From JAEYZS01 sp964469265 (lineage in GTDB: Bacteria > Bdellovibrionota > Bdellovibrionia > Bdellovibrionales > JAEYZS01): a DNA stretch of 64,000 nucleotides. The position numbers were made by a program, and so were the translations under genes. Numbering within the stretch: position 1 is the first letter of the stretch; each line of letters opens with the position of its first letter. Below the pieces are notes generated by a model that saw nothing but the letters and a program-made list of their open reading frames with translations, was not told where the DNA came from and did no database searches. The stretch is taken from assembly GCA_964469265.1 (NCBI GenBank), contig CAYXYF010000004.1, positions 36,220 through 100,219 of the forward strand, in the 5' to 3' direction. Of this stretch, positions 24,237-32,886 are shown piece by piece.

Positions 24237-25268
24237 ATGGCAAAAAACTTTGCAAGCGATAACAATTCGGCTGCGCTTCCTGAAATGTTAAAATCTATTG
24301 AGCGTGTTAATGTGGACCACGTACATGCCTACGGGGGCGATGAGTATACAGCTTCTGCTGTAAAAAAGTTTAAAGAGTTTTTTGGAAACGATATCGATGT
24401 CCACTTTGTATTTAATGGAACAGCGGCAAACGTGTTAGCAATTAAAGCTTTTTTAAAACCTTATGAGGCAGTTTTATGTGCTGAGACATCGCATCTTCAC
24501 ATGGATGAGTGTGGCGCTCCTGAAGCCTTAACAGGTTGTAAGCTAAGATTGCTTCCTTCAAAAGATGGAAAAATAAAAATTGAAGATTTGGAAAAACAGT
24601 ACGTGCGAATGGGAGATCAACATTACTCTCAGCCTAAAATGATATCTATAACTCAGCCTACGGAATACGGAACCGTCTATTCAGTTGAGGAAATGAGAGC
24701 GATTAGTAGATGGGCCAAAGACCACGATATGTTTTTTCATGTAGACGGATCAAGGTTTCCCAATGCGGCTGTGAGTTTGGGAAAATCGTTTAAAGAAATC
24801 AGCAAAGATGTCGGAGTTGATGTTTTGTCTTTTGGTGGAACAAAGAACGGCTTGTTGCTGGGTGAAGCAGTTATATTTTTTAATACCGAGTTTTCAAAAG
24901 ATTTTAAATACTACCGCAAACAACTTCTGCAACTTGCTGGTAAAATGCGCTTTATCTCATGCCAATTTGAAGAGTATTTATCAAACGACCTATGGAAGAG
25001 AACCGCTGAACATTCTATTGCCATGGCAAAGATTTTAAGATCAAAACTTTCTGAAATTCCAAAAGTAGAAATCACGCAGAAAACCGAAAGCAATGTTGTT
25101 TTTGCAAAGTTCCCGAGAGATTGGGTAAAGCCACTCAAAGAAAAATATTTCTTCTATGTTTGGGATGAAAACACCTATGAAGTCCGCCTTATGACAACCT
25201 TTGATACCACAGAAGAGCAAATTAACGACTTCGTCGCGGTCGCTAGAGAACTTTCGAAAAAGTCATGA
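24237..25268 (+). CDS. ltaE: Low-specificity L-threonine aldolase
   Basis: 343 residues, PLP fold type I. Starts AKNFASDNNSAALPEML (family D-N-x-x variant), with VFNGTAANVLAIKAFL, AETSHLHMDECGAPE, FHVDGSRFPNAA (Asp binding PLP) and LSFGGTKNGLLLGEAVIFF holding the Schiff-base Lys. It splits threonine to glycine and acetaldehyde. It is one base after maiA and convergent with gcvP, so it could supply glycine to the cleavage system. Confidence 0.93.
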   Translation: MAKNFASDNNSAALPEMLKSIERVNVDHVHAYGGDEYTASAVKKFKEFFGNDIDVHFVFNGTAANVLAIKAFLKPYEAVLCAETSHLHMDECGAPEALTGCKLRLLPSKDGKIKIEDLEKQYVRMGDQHYSQPKMISITQPTEYGTVYSVEEMRAISRWAKDHDMFFHVDGSRFPNAAVSLGKSFKEISKDVGVDVLSFGGTKNGLLLGEAVIFFNTEFSKDFKYYRKQLLQLAGKMRFISCQFEEYLSNDLWKRTAEHSIAMAKILRSKLSEIPKVEITQKTESNVVFAKFPRDWVKPLKEKYFFYVWDENTYEVRLMTTFDTTEEQINDFVAVARELSKKS

Positions 25269-25297
25269 ATTGCAACCGCCCCTATCTGGCTTGAGAA

Positions 25298-28180
25298 TTA
25301 TGCTTGCGTTTGTTGGCCGAAGAAATCATCGCATGTGCAAATGAGGTTTCTATCGCCAGCGACGTTATCGACTCTCGAAACTGCTGGCCAAAACTTTGCT
25401 TTCTTTGTCCATGCTGTTGGGAAGGCGGCTTGATCTCTGGAGTAAGGTTTATCCCAGCTATCACTTGCAACTTCTACAGCAATGTGAGGTGCGTTCTTAA
25501 GCACATTGTTGTCCCGGTCAGTCTTTCCGTTTTTGACATCTTGAATCTCATTATAGATTGAAATCATTGCTTCACAGAAGCGATCTAATTCAACTTTAGA
25601 CTCAGACTCTGTCGGCTCAATCATAAGCGTCCCAGCGACTGGAAATGACATCGTTGGCGCATGGTAACCGTAGTCCATCAAGCGTTTTGCTACGTCTTCC
25701 ACAGAGATTCCTGTCTCGTCTTTGATCGGTCTTAAATCCACAATACATTCGTGGGCAACAAAATCGTTTTTGCCTTTGTAAAGAACTGGGAAATAAGGAT
25801 TAAGTTTATCGGCAATGTAGTTCGCATTAAGGATCGCGATTTGAGTTGCTTTGAGCAATCCTTGTGGTCCCATCATCTGAATGTACATCCAAGAGATAGG
25901 AAGGATGCTAGGGCTTCCCCAAGGGGCTGCCGAGACTGCAGAGATTCCTCTTTCGCCACCCATTTTAACAAGTGAGTGTGAAGGAAGATACGGTGCTAAA
26001 TGTTTTTTCACTCCAATTGGTCCCATGCCTGGTCCACCGCCGCCGTGTGGGATACAGAATGTTTTGTGTAAGTTTAAATGACAAACATCAGCCCCAACTC
26101 TTCCTGGCGAAGTCAGTCCCACCATAGCGTTCATGTTGGCGCCGTCCAAATAGACTTGGCCGCCGTGTCCATGGACGACTTCACAGATTTCTAAAATGGT
26201 TTCTTCAAAAACTCCGTGAGTGGAAGGATAAGTGACCATAATAGCGCCAAGATTTTCTCGATGCTGCTCGGCCTTAGCTTTTAAATCTGCAACGTCGATA
26301 TTTCCATTTTCATCACAAGCTACACCCACAACCTTAAAACCAGCCAGCACCGCGCTTGCAGGGTTTGTCCCGTGGGCAGAGACAGGGATTAAGCAGATAT
26401 TTCTGTGAGCTTGGTTGTTGTCTTCAAAATACTTTTTAATAACAAGTAAGCCTGCGTACTCGCCTTGTGATCCAGCGTTTGGCTGAAGTGAGGTGGCATC
26501 AAAACCTGAGATCACAGAAAGAGCGTTTTCTAATTGGGTAAACATCTCTTGGTAGCCCAACGTTTGATCAAGCGGTGCATAGGGATGAAGGCTTGCAACT
26601 TCTGGCCATGTCAATGGTGCCATCTCTGAGGTCGCATTGAGCTTCATTGTGCATGAGCCGAGGGGAATCATGGAGACCGTTAATGAAAGGTCTTTATCTT
26701 GTAGTCGCTTCATGTAACGTAACATTTCTGTTTCTGAGTGAAACTGAGAGAAAATGTCTTGTTTCATAAAGTCAGACTGTCTTGCAAAGCTCCCAATCTT
26801 AAACTTAAGATTTGAAAACTCTTTTGCAAAGTCAAACGAGCCTCCAGCGAACACGCTGTAAAGTGCGTCTAAGTCTTCGAGTTGAGTTGTTTCATCAAAA
26901 GAAATTCCCACAGACTTCTCATTAACGATGCGGAGATTGATTTTTTGGCTCAAAGCTTTTTGATGAACCGTCTTTGAATCTGTTCCAGTGAGTTCAATGG
27001 TGAGAGTATCAAAAAAGTTTGCACTTAAGACTTTATGACCTGCCTTCTCCATAGCTTGCGCAAAAAGACATGCAAAAGTGTGAATACGTTTTGCAATTTT
27101 CTTAAGGCCTTCTGGTCCGTGATAGGTTCCATAAAACGCCGCAAGAATTCCTGGCAACGCTTGCGCTGTACAAATATTGCTCGTTGCTTTGTCTCTTCGG
27201 ATATGTTGCTCGCGAGTCTGAAGAGCTAATCTGATGGCAGGGTTGTTCAGTCTATCCACAGATACGCCCACAATTCTACCTGGAATTCGTCTTTTATATT
27301 CTTCTTTTGTTGCAAAGAATGCGGCATGAGGGCCGCCGTATCCCATAGGTACGCCGAATCTCTGAGTGCTACCGACTGCAACATCTGCACCCCATTCTGA
27401 TGGTGGGGTAATTAATGTGAGCGCCATGAGATCTGAGGCTGCACAGACCAAAGCTTTGTGCTCCTTAGCTTTCATCGCAAAGGCTTTGTAATCACTGATT
27501 TCTCCAAGCGTGGTTGGATATTGTAAAAGTGCGCCGAATACTTGAGGGGAGAACTCAAAACTTTTAAAATCACCAATGATAACGTTAATACCTAGTGGTC
27601 TTGCGCGAGTTTGAACGACCTCGATATTTTGTGGATGGCAGTTTTGATCAACAAAGAATGTGTCACGATCTTTTCCTGGCGCCAAGCTTTGGGCAAAGGT
27701 CATTGCCTCAGCGCAAGCCGTTGCTTCATCAAGGAGTGAAGCGTTGGCAACTGGAAGCCCTGTTAGCTCTGCAGTGATAGTTTGGAAGTTTAAGAGAGCT
27801 TCAAGCCTCCCTTGAGAAATTTCTGCTTGGTATGGAGTGTACTGCGTATACCATGATGGATTTTCAAGTACGTTTCTTAAAATCACATTTGGAGTGATGG
27901 TGTCGTAATAACCCATACCAATGTAGTTTTTAAATACTTTGTTTTTCGACATCATAGTCTTTAACTTTTTTAGAGCGTCGAGTTCTGATAATGATGCTGA
28001 AATATCTAGAGGTTTAGTATCTAGGATATTCTTGGGAACAGATTTTTCTACAAGCTCATTGAGCGATGAAAGTTTCAATGCTTTAAGCATTTCGCTCGTT
28101 TCTTGTTCCGATGGTCCGATATGACGGGCGATAAACTCTTGAGACGTACTGAGTTCTTTAATGTCCCTTGTGCTATTCAT
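25298..28180 (-). CDS. gcvP: Glycine dehydrogenase (decarboxylating), P protein
   Basis: 960 residues from ATG 28180, a full-length single-chain P protein. I choose this start over the longer one at 28222 because TGGGGAA lies just upstream and because RHIGP then falls at residue 20 as in E. coli. Family segments: FIGMGYYDTITPNVILRN-like YIGMGYYDTITP, MGYGGPHAAFFATKEEYKR, IPLGSCTMKLNA, SQGEYAGL, GTNPASA and LHKTFCIPHGGGGPGMGPIG with the PLP Lys. It decarboxylates glycine and loads aminomethyl onto GcvH. Encoded 20 kb from gcvT-gcvH. Confidence 0.96.
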   Translation of the reverse strand: MNSTRDIKELSTSQEFIARHIGPSEQETSEMLKALKLSSLNELVEKSVPKNILDTKPLDISASLSELDALKKLKTMMSKNKVFKNYIGMGYYDTITPNVILRNVLENPSWYTQYTPYQAEISQGRLEALLNFQTITAELTGLPVANASLLDEATACAEAMTFAQSLAPGKDRDTFFVDQNCHPQNIEVVQTRARPLGINVIIGDFKSFEFSPQVFGALLQYPTTLGEISDYKAFAMKAKEHKALVCAASDLMALTLITPPSEWGADVAVGSTQRFGVPMGYGGPHAAFFATKEEYKRRIPGRIVGVSVDRLNNPAIRLALQTREQHIRRDKATSNICTAQALPGILAAFYGTYHGPEGLKKIAKRIHTFACLFAQAMEKAGHKVLSANFFDTLTIELTGTDSKTVHQKALSQKINLRIVNEKSVGISFDETTQLEDLDALYSVFAGGSFDFAKEFSNLKFKIGSFARQSDFMKQDIFSQFHSETEMLRYMKRLQDKDLSLTVSMIPLGSCTMKLNATSEMAPLTWPEVASLHPYAPLDQTLGYQEMFTQLENALSVISGFDATSLQPNAGSQGEYAGLLVIKKYFEDNNQAHRNICLIPVSAHGTNPASAVLAGFKVVGVACDENGNIDVADLKAKAEQHRENLGAIMVTYPSTHGVFEETILEICEVVHGHGGQVYLDGANMNAMVGLTSPGRVGADVCHLNLHKTFCIPHGGGGPGMGPIGVKKHLAPYLPSHSLVKMGGERGISAVSAAPWGSPSILPISWMYIQMMGPQGLLKATQIAILNANYIADKLNPYFPVLYKGKNDFVAHECIVDLRPIKDETGISVEDVAKRLMDYGYHAPTMSFPVAGTLMIEPTESESKVELDRFCEAMISIYNEIQDVKNGKTDRDNNVLKNAPHIAVEVASDSWDKPYSRDQAAFPTAWTKKAKFWPAVSRVDNVAGDRNLICTCDDFFGQQTQA

Positions 28181-28278
28181 TGTATTCCCCAGATTAGAGT
28201 GTTTGTTATGTTGAATTTCCATGCGGGCAGCCTAGCACGCACGCCATCAATAAAGCGAGTGGCTACACGCAGCGCCAA

Positions 28279-28334
28279 AGGTACAAACTTCCCTTTTGTT
28301 TCGCACGTGCGAAACAAAAGGGAAGTTAGTACCT
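28279..28334. repeat. Near-perfect 56-bp palindrome
   Basis: Arms 28279-28306 and 28307-28334 are complementary over 28 bases with a single A-A mismatch (28285/28328) and no loop; the inner 21 bases of each arm are perfect and meet at GCAC/GTGC. It covers the stop codon of the radical SAM gene and lies about 100 bases upstream of gcvP on the same strand. In RNA it would form a very long hairpin; there is no strong T-run after it. Confidence 0.9.
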
Positions 28335-29373
28335 ATCCTGGGGGTAGGGTGGCGAGGATGGCATCAAAAGGGGCTGAATCTAAGATTTTCGCCTTAAAAT
28401 AGGTGGGCAAGGTTCTCAAATCTGAAAAGGTCGAGGTCTCTGGTATATACTCTTTTCCTTGATAGATCCCTCGGGCATTCATGTCATCAATGATGGACTG
28501 AAAAACCGTCATTTTGTACATGGTCCACTCTGGCGCAATGAGTTCGTCCCTTCTTGAAGACAGGGCACTTAAGCGCTGAACCGCAATGCTTTGCGGAAGA
28601 TGCGCAATAAATTCGGCAACCTTTTGTGAATATTCGTTAAGCTCGATGGGTCTAAATGCGCCCTTTTCATAAAACTTCTCAAGTTTGGTTTGTTTTAAAA
28701 CATGAAGGTTATGAAATTTGACGTTTTGAATCGGAAGCCTTGCCGTAAACTTAGCCTGCTCCACAATGTGATTAAGTGTTTCTTTGGGATGTCCAAAAAT
28801 AAAGTGTAAGCCAATATCTATATTAGGAACATCTGCGATCTTAAAAATAGTATCCAATGTGTTCTGAGCCGTATGCCCTCGTTTTTCAAACTCTAAAAAA
28901 TCTTCGTAAAAAGTCTGAGCGCCCAGTTCTACTGAAACATAAGTTTTCTCTGAGAGCTTTTTCCATAGATTGATTAAAGCAGGTGAGATGCAGTCGGGTC
29001 TCGTTCCGATAACAATTCCAACAACTCCTTCGTGTGTTAAGGCTTCCTCGTACATGGCTTCTAGAGTTTTAATTCCAGCAAAAGAGTTGGTGTAGGACTG
29101 AAAATAGACCAAAAATTTATTATAAGCAGTCATCCCCGTAATTTTTTCTTTTACGTTTTTAATCTGCTGTTCAAGACTAAACTCACGTTGTTCGGCGTAA
29201 GCAGCCGATCCCCACACATCACAGAAGGTACACGTTTGCATTCCCTTAAGCCCCAAGCGGTTAGGGCAAGTGTCGGCAACGTTGACTGATATTTTTGAAA
29301 CGCGCTCTCCGAATTTCTCTCTGTAATAATCGCCGATCGAGTAATAAGGCCGATTCATCCATTGGGTTTGCAT
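28333..29373 (-). CDS. Radical SAM protein, YhcC family (TIGR01212)
   Basis: 346 residues. The cluster-binding region reads CPNRLGLKGMQTCTFCDVWG (first Cys, then C-x-x-C), the pattern of the TIGR01212/YhcC family, with YFQSYTNSFA, GTRPDCI and LHFIFGHPKET following. These proteins bind 4Fe-4S and S-adenosylmethionine; the E. coli YhcC role is not settled to my knowledge. Start ATG 29373 or 29358. The stop codon lies in the outer arm of the 56-bp palindrome. Confidence 0.9.
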   Translation of the reverse strand: MQTQWMNRPYYSIGDYYREKFGERVSKISVNVADTCPNRLGLKGMQTCTFCDVWGSAAYAEQREFSLEQQIKNVKEKITGMTAYNKFLVYFQSYTNSFAGIKTLEAMYEEALTHEGVVGIVIGTRPDCISPALINLWKKLSEKTYVSVELGAQTFYEDFLEFEKRGHTAQNTLDTIFKIADVPNIDIGLHFIFGHPKETLNHIVEQAKFTARLPIQNVKFHNLHVLKQTKLEKFYEKGAFRPIELNEYSQKVAEFIAHLPQSIAVQRLSALSSRRDELIAPEWTMYKMTVFQSIIDDMNARGIYQGKEYIPETSTFSDLRTLPTYFKAKILDSAPFDAILATLPPG

Positions 29374-29435
29374 TGGGGTAATCTAGCGGATTTTTATTGG
29401 CAAAGCCAGAGATAGCTGTATAAGAATACAGATCT

Positions 29436-30149
29436 ATGAAAAATATAAGGTTTTTCACGACGGAGGACGGGAGTCCGACGGCTTATTTTGAAAATTTCGA
29501 ACAAGAGAAGATGCACCACTCTGGGGGCGCCTTCGGTGAAACTGTTTATATTTACGGACCCGCAATGCAATGGGGCTTTGCCATCATTGAAAAACCTTCC
29601 ATCCTCTCTCTTGGAACTGGGCTTGCCTATAATGAAATCCTTTCGGCAGCCTTCGCTGTGCTCTTTGATGCTGAGTTGGAAATGACGAGCTATGAATCTA
29701 ACACTGATCTTAACAGCGCACTCATCGCATGGGTGACAGGTGGTGATGAGGGGATTGTTCCCTTCGAGGTTTACGATACAATTTTAGACCAAACTGCAGA
29801 AACGTTTGGAATTCAATCCAAGGACATCAAGTCCCATTTGGCAAATAGTTTCAAAACGGGCTGCTGGAAAGTTCGCGGTGCATGGGACTCTCAGGACGAC
29901 TCAAAATATAATGTGATTTTATACGACTTCTTTAGCTCCAAGGCCATGGAGCAATTTTGGGAAGAAAACTTTTTAAAAAATTTCCTTGAAGAGAATGCAG
30001 ATGGCTCCTGTGCCTTTGCAACTTATGCTTGCACGGGTAAGTTAAAACGCGCCTTAAAAGACAACGACTTTCAGTTTTACGAACGCAAAGGCTATAAGTG
30101 GAAGCGAAGTAGCACCTTCGCCTGTCGAAAGAAAACCTCACGGAGCTAA
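29436..30149 (+). CDS. MnmC/MnmD-type SAM-dependent methyltransferase (DUF752)
   Basis: 237 residues. Recognised by the N-terminal TTEDGSPTAYF (family: DGS-T-x-x-x), SILSLGTGLAYNEIL as SAM-binding loop, VILYDFFSSK for the D-A-F-x-P-like acidic motif (here F in place of the usual P), and the C-terminal FATYACTGKLKRALKDNDFQ / ERKGYKWKRS. In MnmC this domain methylates nm5s2U34 in tRNA wobble uridine. The FAD oxidase half is absent, so this is a stand-alone MnmD type. The last 12 bases overlap the convergent DUF167 gene. Confidence 0.8.
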   Translation: MKNIRFFTTEDGSPTAYFENFEQEKMHHSGGAFGETVYIYGPAMQWGFAIIEKPSILSLGTGLAYNEILSAAFAVLFDAELEMTSYESNTDLNSALIAWVTGGDEGIVPFEVYDTILDQTAETFGIQSKDIKSHLANSFKTGCWKVRGAWDSQDDSKYNVILYDFFSSKAMEQFWEENFLKNFLEENADGSCAFATYACTGKLKRALKDNDFQFYERKGYKWKRSSTFACRKKTSRS

Positions 30150-30422
30150 AAGGCTCGCATCAATAGCATCGACATAAAAGAGGATGTCTTTACTCTTAGA
30201 CATGTGGCCATGAATAAGCGCAGCCTGATGTCTTTTTAAGGAGAGCTTCTTACATAAGAACTCTATAATTTCCTCATTGGCTTTCCCATCAACGGGGGGA
30301 GCCTTTATTTTTAATTTTAATCTGTCGCCATGCTCTCCTACGATGAATGTTTTAGAAGAGTTAGGAACGATGTGAACTTTTAAAATAATTCCTTTAGAAG
30401 TCTTTTGAATCCATGCTGGCAT
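30138..30422 (-). CDS. DUF167 / YggU family protein
   Basis: 94 residues. Family signature LKIKAPPVDGKANEEIIEFL and the N-terminal strand ILKVHIVPNSSKT are clear (PF02594). These are small cytosolic alpha/beta proteins of unproven function. Its first base is the last base of the epmA stop, so it is probably co-transcribed with epmA. Confidence 0.88.
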   Translation of the reverse strand: MPAWIQKTSKGIILKVHIVPNSSKTFIVGEHGDRLKLKIKAPPVDGKANEEIIEFLCKKLSLKRHQAALIHGHMSKSKDILFYVDAIDASLLAP

Positions 30423-31798
30423 TACTCTGCCCTTACGCTGAACGGTCTTGTTTTTGCGATATCTTTGAGATCGGTTATTGCCATAAAAAGTCTATCAAGC
30501 CCTAAGGCAATTCCCGAAGTCGGAGGGAAGCCTGCTTTTAATGCACGCATAAACTCTTCATCAATAGGAACCCCTTCTCCTGATCGATTTTTTCTCATAG
30601 CAATTTCTTCTTGGAATCTTCGCAGTTGTTCTTCAGGGTCGTTAAGCTCATGAAACGCATTCGCAATCTCAAGTCCCTTCCAATAAAATTCAAAACGATC
30701 TGCCCATCCATCTGGAGTTAGGCGTGCAAGAGCTGCCTGAGTAGGAGGGTAGTGTTTCACAATCGTCGGAACATCGAAGCCCAAAGTTGATTCAATTTTT
30801 TCAAGAAATATACGAAAGAAAATATCATTCCATGTATCGTCTGGCTCTACGGAAATCTCAAATTTTTGTGCAAGATTTTGAAGCTCTTGTTTTGTTGTCT
30901 TTGGGGTGAGGGTAAAGTCGCAATGCGCTTTGAAAAGATCTGACACCGTTGTAACTTTAATTTGTCCATAGCCTACGATAGGTCGTGGCCAATGAAGATT
31001 CAGATAGTTCAGTATTCCCTGAATGTCTTTAATTAATTCATCAAAAGTAGAATATGATCGATACCATTCAAGCATCCAAAACTCAGGCTGATGAGTTTCA
31101 GAAACCTCGTTATTTCTAAAGCATTTTTTAATTTCATAAATGCGTGACCACCCAGCAGAAATCATTTTTTTAAGATGAAGCTCAGGGCTGGTGGGTAAGT
31201 AGTAAGTTTCTTTTGATCGGTTGACTTTAAGTTCGGTTTTAAAGAAATCCAAGAAGGGCTCCGTACCAGGCGCTTTGAGCAATGTCGGTGTATGCACTTC
31301 AGTAAAGTCTAACACATCAAAAGTTTTTCGGATTAGCTTTAAGAAGTACTGCCATTGTTGCGACCGCTTGAGTGTGAAGTTTTCTAAGTAGTAAGGTTCA
31401 GCGGATGGCGCTAAGAGTTGGCAAGAGTGTGCATGGACTGTTTTTACCCGAACTTCATGACCTTCCACTTGGACTTCATTCCAGTACCCCTTAACGAGTA
31501 TGTGGTCGCCAGTGGCAAGAATATCATCAATAGAATATTGAGAAGATAAAGAGCAAGAGTTCCTAAATTCTAAGGATAAACTTTCGCCGTTGCTTTCAAT
31601 GGAATAGTAATTTTTGTCACTTCCATCTCCTTTAAATACTCGCCCTGCTAACCAAAACTCCTCAGATTTAAGTTTTTTTTCACCAGAGTTTAATTTGGCG
31701 AACATTTTAAGAAAGTCCCGCACAGTAAAGACTTTGGTCTCTAAAAAAGGGTACTTTTTCCATTCTTCTTTCAGGTATTGTTCTCTAGCAGTTATCAT
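30422..31798 (-). CDS. epmA: EpmA-like elongation factor P lysyl ligase with N-terminal OB-like extension
   Basis: 458 residues from ATG 31798; a longer frame to 31858 would overlap the divergent gene. The C-terminal 320 residues match EpmA/GenX: TPTLLKAPGTEPFLDFF, YYLPTSPELHLKKM (motif 2 region), IYEIKKCFRNNEVSETHQPEF, MLEWYRS, and SGIALGLDRLFMAI (motif 3), the class II lysyl-tRNA synthetase fold. Residues 1-130 contain a strand-rich region (GRVFKGDGSDKNYYSIE, VKGYWNEVQVEGHEVRV) resembling an OB fold, which E. coli EpmA (325 residues) lacks. EpmA beta-lysylates EF-P to relieve ribosome stalling at prolines. epmB and efp are not in the window. Confidence 0.85.
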   Translation of the reverse strand: MITAREQYLKEEWKKYPFLETKVFTVRDFLKMFAKLNSGEKKLKSEEFWLAGRVFKGDGSDKNYYSIESNGESLSLEFRNSCSLSSQYSIDDILATGDHILVKGYWNEVQVEGHEVRVKTVHAHSCQLLAPSAEPYYLENFTLKRSQQWQYFLKLIRKTFDVLDFTEVHTPTLLKAPGTEPFLDFFKTELKVNRSKETYYLPTSPELHLKKMISAGWSRIYEIKKCFRNNEVSETHQPEFWMLEWYRSYSTFDELIKDIQGILNYLNLHWPRPIVGYGQIKVTTVSDLFKAHCDFTLTPKTTKQELQNLAQKFEISVEPDDTWNDIFFRIFLEKIESTLGFDVPTIVKHYPPTQAALARLTPDGWADRFEFYWKGLEIANAFHELNDPEEQLRRFQEEIAMRKNRSGEGVPIDEEFMRALKAGFPPTSGIALGLDRLFMAITDLKDIAKTRPFSVRAE

Positions 31799-31838
31799 AT
31801 ATAAGGCATAGATACACGATATAGCAGCTGAGGCCAAA

Positions 31839-32444
31839 ATGTTTTTACGACTAATCATTTCTATTATAGTTTTTTTAGGAGTTAATGACTTTGTTTACGC
31901 CTATAGAACCCAAGGTGTACAAAGAATAAATCCTAATTTGGCTATCAGCAGGGCTGAAAAGTTTGGTTTAAAAATTCCAGCACATGAACGAAAGATTAAA
32001 AACGAACTCGTTCGTTTAAAGTCTTCGAATAAAAAAGAATTTCAAAGAAGGCTTTCGCAAAACATTGAAAATCCAACCTTACTGCAGGGCTACTTACAGG
32101 AAGTCAATGACGGCTTAAAAACCGTAGAAAAAGCAAAGACGATCGCAAAATATCAGATTTACATTAAGGTTGAAGAGGATTGGGATATCATAAGAACTAC
32201 AGCACTCAACACAAGGGTCGATAGAAGTTTTCAGCAGTTTCGGAGTAAGTTACTTGATGATCTTGAAGGCCTTTACTACTTAAGAACAACTCCGCAAGGA
32301 TATCTGTTTCAGGTGGGACAGTGGGCGTATGTCACGGTTTCAAAGAATCTTCGGTCCATTATTTGGCGAATCGAGTACAACTCAAAGTACGATAATAACC
32401 GCCTTGAGGAAGGCGCTGAAGATATTCAAATACAAGACGATTAG
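31839..32444 (+). CDS. Secreted protein, unknown
   Basis: 201 residues with a signal peptide (MFLRLIISIIVFLGVNDFVYA). The mature part is basic and mostly helical in its first half (KNELVRLKSSNKKEFQRRLS), then has an aromatic-rich stretch LYYLRTTPQGYLFQVGQWAY. No family recognised. It is divergent from epmA with only about 40 bases between starts, so the promoters probably overlap. Its stop overlaps the convergent HU/IHF gene by four bases. Confidence 0.75.
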   Translation: MFLRLIISIIVFLGVNDFVYAYRTQGVQRINPNLAISRAEKFGLKIPAHERKIKNELVRLKSSNKKEFQRRLSQNIENPTLLQGYLQEVNDGLKTVEKAKTIAKYQIYIKVEEDWDIIRTTALNTRVDRSFQQFRSKLLDDLEGLYYLRTTPQGYLFQVGQWAYVTVSKNLRSIIWRIEYNSKYDNNRLEEGAEDIQIQDD

Positions 32445-32749
32445 TCGTTGTCCTCTGGGAGCGGCTTCCCAGCATTAACGTTGATTTCTTCCTTAAGTTC
32501 TTTTCCAACTTTAAAGAATGGAAGCTTTTTTTGAGCGACTTCAATAACCTCGCCAGTTCTCGGGTTTCTACCCTTGTAAGCATCATATTGACGATTTACG
32601 AATGAGCCAAATCCTCTAATTTCAATGCGGTCGCCTTTTTGAAGAGCTTCCACCATGGAGTCAAAAATTGTATTCACAACGGTTTCCGCTTTGACCCGTG
32701 TGATTTTTGCCTTTTCAGAAATGAGATTGATAAGATCTGCCTTGGTCAT
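32441..32749 (-). CDS. HU/IHF-family DNA-bending protein, IHF-beta-like
   Basis: 102 residues. MTKADLINLISEKAKITRV, VEALQKGDRIEIRGFGSFV, and the flexible arm RNPRTGEVIEV, then LPFFKVGKELKEEIN. The arm carries the Pro that intercalates DNA. IEIRGFGSF and RNPRTG fit IHF-beta (HimD) slightly better than HU. AAGGAT ribosome site precedes ATG. Cytosolic, forms dimers; the alpha partner is not here. The gene is solitary and likely monocistronic. Confidence 0.93.
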   Translation of the reverse strand: MTKADLINLISEKAKITRVKAETVVNTIFDSMVEALQKGDRIEIRGFGSFVNRQYDAYKGRNPRTGEVIEVAQKKLPFFKVGKELKEEINVNAGKPLPEDND

Positions 32750-32886
32750 TGAGAATCCTTAAATGTTTAATTGTTTCCTCTAGTTAAGTCTGTCTCAGCG
32801 AATTTTGCATTTCAATGCTAAACTGCCACCTCGACCTATATTTTTAGTTAAATAACGCTATCTGCCAAATTTTATATCAAAATCGC

